A stretch of 46,729 nt of DNA. It comes from Clostridia bacterium (GTDB lineage: Bacteria; Bacillota; Clostridia; Christensenellales; Pumilibacteraceae). The DNA lies in assembly GCA_017500845.1 (NCBI GenBank), contig JAFVXY010000006.1, positions 1-46,729 on the forward strand, given 5' to 3'. The notes beneath the pieces were generated by a model. That model ran no database searches. It saw nothing but the letters and a program-made list of their open reading frames with translations, and had not been told where the DNA came from. Shown here one piece after another: positions 44,555 to 46,729 of the stretch. Numbering within the stretch: the first letter of the stretch is position 1; each line of letters starts with the position of its first letter. The translations under genes and the position numbers were made by a program.

Positions 44555-45406
44555 ATGAATACTAAAAGTGATTTTATTTACAGGGTACTGCTTTCGCTTG
44601 TTTGCATTGCGATGATAGTGGTAGCCTGTATTTTTTTAACGTCTTTAGGCAGAATTCCGCGCACCGTTGTAATTTTTGTTTTTACGGTTGCGTTTCTTAT
44701 TTTTAGTCTTATGGAAAGCAAGTATAAGACTGTTTTTCGTATAACCACAGTTGTGGTGATTTTTTCTATTCTTACAGTGGTTGCTTATATGATTGCGGAA
44801 AAATACGGTTGGCTTACTTATCTAAAGGATATTGATGCGATTCGCGCCTTTATTTTAAGCACCGAGCAGTGGGGCGTAATTACTTTTTTGTTGTTGACGA
44901 TAATGCAGGTAATTTTTTTGCCTATTCCTGCGGCGGTTACTATTCTTATTGGCGTTGCGATTTACGGGCCGCTTATTTCGTTTTTGCTTTCGCTTTTAGG
45001 GACTTATGTGGGATCGGTAATATGTTTTTGGTTGGGCAAGGGGTTCGGAAAAAAGCTGGTGGATTGGATGATAGGCAAGGAAAATTCAGAAAAGTATGCA
45101 AAGATGCTTAATGAAAAGGGTAAATGGGTTTTTGTGCTAATGCTGCTTTTTCCGTTTTTCCCCGACGACACATTGTGCTTGGTTGCAGGTGCTACTGCAA
45201 TGTCGTGGAAATTCTTTTTGCTCAGCGTGCTTTTTGCTCGTCCTGCCGTAATTGCCTTTACAAGCTTTTTTGGCAGCGGCAGCATCATTCCGTATTCGGG
45301 TTGGGGCATACCCGTTTGGATAGGTATTTTTATATTATCGCTAGTGCTTATCGTTGTTGCAACCAAGCTCAAAAATAAGCTGACTAATTTGTCTAAGAAA
45401 AAATAA
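44555..45406 (+). CDS. TVP38/TMEM64 (SNARE-associated, DedA-like) membrane protein
   Basis: This 283-residue protein has six to seven hydrophobic segments. Two N-terminal segments precede the VTT/SNARE-associated domain (about 120-250), which includes MQVIFLPIPAAVTILIGVAI, the glycine-rich LLGTYVGSVICFWLGKGFG and the FPFFPDDTLCLVAGA stretch. Relatives are thought to be lipid scramblases or transporters in the inner membrane; the substrate here is unknown. The start has no ribosome site. TAAAAT at 44543-44548 ends six bases before the ATG, which could mean a leaderless message. Confidence 0.88.
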   Translation: MNTKSDFIYRVLLSLVCIAMIVVACIFLTSLGRIPRTVVIFVFTVAFLIFSLMESKYKTVFRITTVVVIFSILTVVAYMIAEKYGWLTYLKDIDAIRAFILSTEQWGVITFLLLTIMQVIFLPIPAAVTILIGVAIYGPLISFLLSLLGTYVGSVICFWLGKGFGKKLVDWMIGKENSEKYAKMLNEKGKWVFVLMLLFPFFPDDTLCLVAGATAMSWKFFLLSVLFARPAVIAFTSFFGSGSIIPYSGWGIPVWIGIFILSLVLIVVATKLKNKLTNLSKKK

Positions 45407-45457
45407 TTTCAGCAAATTTATATAAATGAAAATGAAATATTATGCAAGTGAAAAATG

Positions 45458-45486
45458 TTGACATATATTGTATAGTGTTGTATATT
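45458..45486 (+). promoter_or_regulatory. Sigma-A promoter of the XTP pyrophosphatase gene
   Basis: A perfect TTGACA at 45458-45463 and TATATT at 45481-45486 are separated by exactly 17 bases. A 25-30-base leader with AGGAG follows. Confidence 0.8.
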
Positions 45487-45519
45487 AAGCCCCTAAGCAT
45501 AATTAGGAGCTGACTTGAT

Positions 45520-46107
45520 ATGGAAATTATTGCGGCAACAAACAACGTAAATAAAATTAGGGAGATAAAAGAAATTTTTTGCGATGCAAAAATTATTTCA
45601 CTAAATGAAGCGGGAATTGATTGTGATCCCGATGAAACGGGAATTTCGTACGAGGAAAATGCCTTAATAAAAGCAAGAGCAATATTTGCTATTGCAAAAA
45701 AGCCTGTGCTTAGTGATGATAGCGGCTTATCCGTGCGCTTCCTTGGGGGTAAACCGGGAGTTTATTCGGCAAGATACAGCGGTGTGCATGGCGACAACGA
45801 TGCAAATAATCGCAAGCTGCTTGCCGAGCTTGAGGGCGTAATTGACCGCCGCGCTGAATTTGTGAGTGCGGTTGCTTTCGTGTCCGAGGAAGGCGAGTTT
45901 GTTTGTGAAGGCAGGGTAGAGGGCGAAATTTTAACTGAAAAATCGGGCGAGGGCGGCTTTGGTTACGATCCGTTGTTTTATTCTTATGATCTAAAAAAAT
46001 CTTTTGGTGTTGCTACGGCTGAAGAAAAAAATGGAGTAAGCCATAGAGGTAGGGCTTTGCGTGCGCTTAGTGCCCTTTTAAAAGAGCGGGGAATATTAAA
46101 CGATTGA
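45520..46107 (+). CDS. rdgB: XTP/dITP diphosphatase (RdgB/HAM1 family)
   Basis: This 195-residue cytoplasmic enzyme hydrolyses non-canonical purine nucleotides (XTP, dITP, ITP) to monophosphates, keeping them out of DNA and RNA. Family motifs are ATNNVNKIREIKEIF at the N-terminus, SDDSGLSVRFLGGKPGVYSA near residue 67, FGYDPLF near 147 and SHRGRALRAL near 174. The length is typical. AGGAG is 10 bases before the ATG, after a clear promoter. The tRNA array begins about 120 bases downstream with its own promoter. Confidence 0.96.
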   Translation: MEIIAATNNVNKIREIKEIFCDAKIISLNEAGIDCDPDETGISYEENALIKARAIFAIAKKPVLSDDSGLSVRFLGGKPGVYSARYSGVHGDNDANNRKLLAELEGVIDRRAEFVSAVAFVSEEGEFVCEGRVEGEILTEKSGEGGFGYDPLFYSYDLKKSFGVATAEEKNGVSHRGRALRALSALLKERGILND

Positions 46108-46167
46108 TCTTTGCTTTGTATAAATATAAATTTTATAAAATAATTTTGATTAGGTACATAAAATTTC

Positions 46168-46199
46168 TTGACAAATTTTTTCATCTATGATACTATAAT
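46168..46199 (+). promoter_or_regulatory. Candidate promoter of the tRNA array
   Basis: TTGACA at 46168-46173 is followed by TATAAT at 46194-46199 (20 bases apart) or TACTAT at 46191-46196 (17 bases apart). The spacer starts AAATTTTTTCA as in the tRNA-Trp promoter. Confidence 0.65.
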
Positions 46200-46228
46200 G
46201 TGCGTTGCGTTGGCAATAGCGATGTTCT

Positions 46229-46302
<74 letters not shown>

Positions 46303-46306
46303 TTTT

Positions 46307-46383
<77 letters not shown>

Positions 46384-46405
46384 GCAGTGCAAAAAGAATA
46401 ATTAT

Positions 46406-46483
<78 letters not shown>

Positions 46484-46499
46484 TTTCTTTTTGCAGCGT

Positions 46500-46575
46500 A
46501 GGGGTGTCGCCAAGCGGTAAGGCACGAGACTTTGACTTTCGCATTGCGTAGGTTCGAATCCTACCACCCCTGCCA
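46500..46575 (+). tRNA. tRNA-Gln (TTG anticodon)
   Basis: The acceptor AGGGGTG pairs with CACCCCT. The anticodon loop CTTTGAC gives TTG. The anticodon stem CGAGA/TTTCG includes one G-T pair. The CCA is encoded. Confidence 0.95.
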
Positions 46576-46599
46576 AAACAGCTTACTGCACATACATAT

Positions 46600-46675
46600 A
46601 GGGGATTCGCCAAGCGGTAAGGCACTGGACTCTGACTCCAGCATTACGAAGGTTCGAATCCTTCATCCCCTGCCA
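46600..46675 (+). tRNA. tRNA-Gln (CTG anticodon)
   Basis: The acceptor AGGGGAT pairs with ATCCCCT. The anticodon loop CTCTGAC gives CTG, and the CCA is encoded. It is a close relative of the preceding tRNA-Gln, so the pair probably arose by duplication. Confidence 0.95.
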
Positions 46676-46679
46676 CTGT

Positions 46680-46729
46680 GGTCCATTAGCTCAGTCGGTA
46701 GAGCACTTGACTTTTAATCAAGTTGTCCC
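46680..46729 (+). tRNA. tRNA-Lys (TTT anticodon), cut by window end
   Basis: The acceptor GGTCCAT, D arm and anticodon arm are present. The anticodon loop CTTTTAA in stem CTTGA/TCAAG gives TTT. The T arm and 3' end lie beyond the window. Confidence 0.9.

Overview
The window looks like chromosomal DNA from an endospore-forming, low-to-mid GC Bacillota, most likely an uncultured anaerobic clostridium of a gut-type lineage. The evidence is spoIVA, spoVAC-AD-AE and yunB, a Phe T-box leader, the gene order miaB-mutS-mutL-miaA, a nifS-thiI pair, genome-encoded CCA ends on the tRNAs, AGGAG-type ribosome sites, and a BspA-like leucine-rich lipoprotein. The assignment below class level is a guess.

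Region 1 (1-15863) is one long co-directional unit with a promoter at its left edge and a strong terminator at 15831-15863. It encodes an anchored acidic membrane protein, a MoxR AAA+ ATPase, a DUF58 protein, two BatA-like membrane proteins with von Willebrand A domains, and two very large surface lipoproteins (a leucine-rich-repeat one and a 1295-residue Ig-like/Tyr-rich one). MoxR, DUF58 and vWA proteins commonly form chaperone/assembly systems. Here such a system appears wired to surface lipoproteins, and this is the least explained part of the window.

Region 2 (15997-22322) holds der and plsY, then sporulation genes. spoIVA has a sigma-E-like promoter. The spoVAC-spoVAD-spoVAE set is preceded by a sigma-G-like promoter and an overlapping 29-codon reading frame, and yunB follows.

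Region 3 (22338-32932) starts with a complete phenylalanine T-box leader whose specifier, antiterminator and terminator can all be read. It runs through pheS, pheT, a U32 peptidase-family gene, mutS2, a cysteine desulfurase and thiI. pheS is interrupted by one in-frame TAG exactly where the family has the Glu of FPFTEPS; the rest of the frame is intact. The operon seems to end at a terminator embedded in the convergent class A PBP gene (32780-34732, minus).

Region 4 (34840-42746) is miaB-mutS-mutL-miaA plus a PLP-dependent 'aluminium resistance' family gene, tightly packed with overlapping start and stop codons. It combines adenosine-37 tRNA modification with mismatch repair.

Region 5 (42685-46729) is looser: a minus-strand stand-alone Spo0A C-terminal-like DNA-binding protein, tRNA-Trp, an orphan 93-residue protein, rnhA, a TVP38/DedA-type membrane protein, an RdgB/HAM1 nucleotide pyrophosphatase, and a tRNA array Gly-Arg-His-Gln-Gln-Lys, the last cut by the window end.
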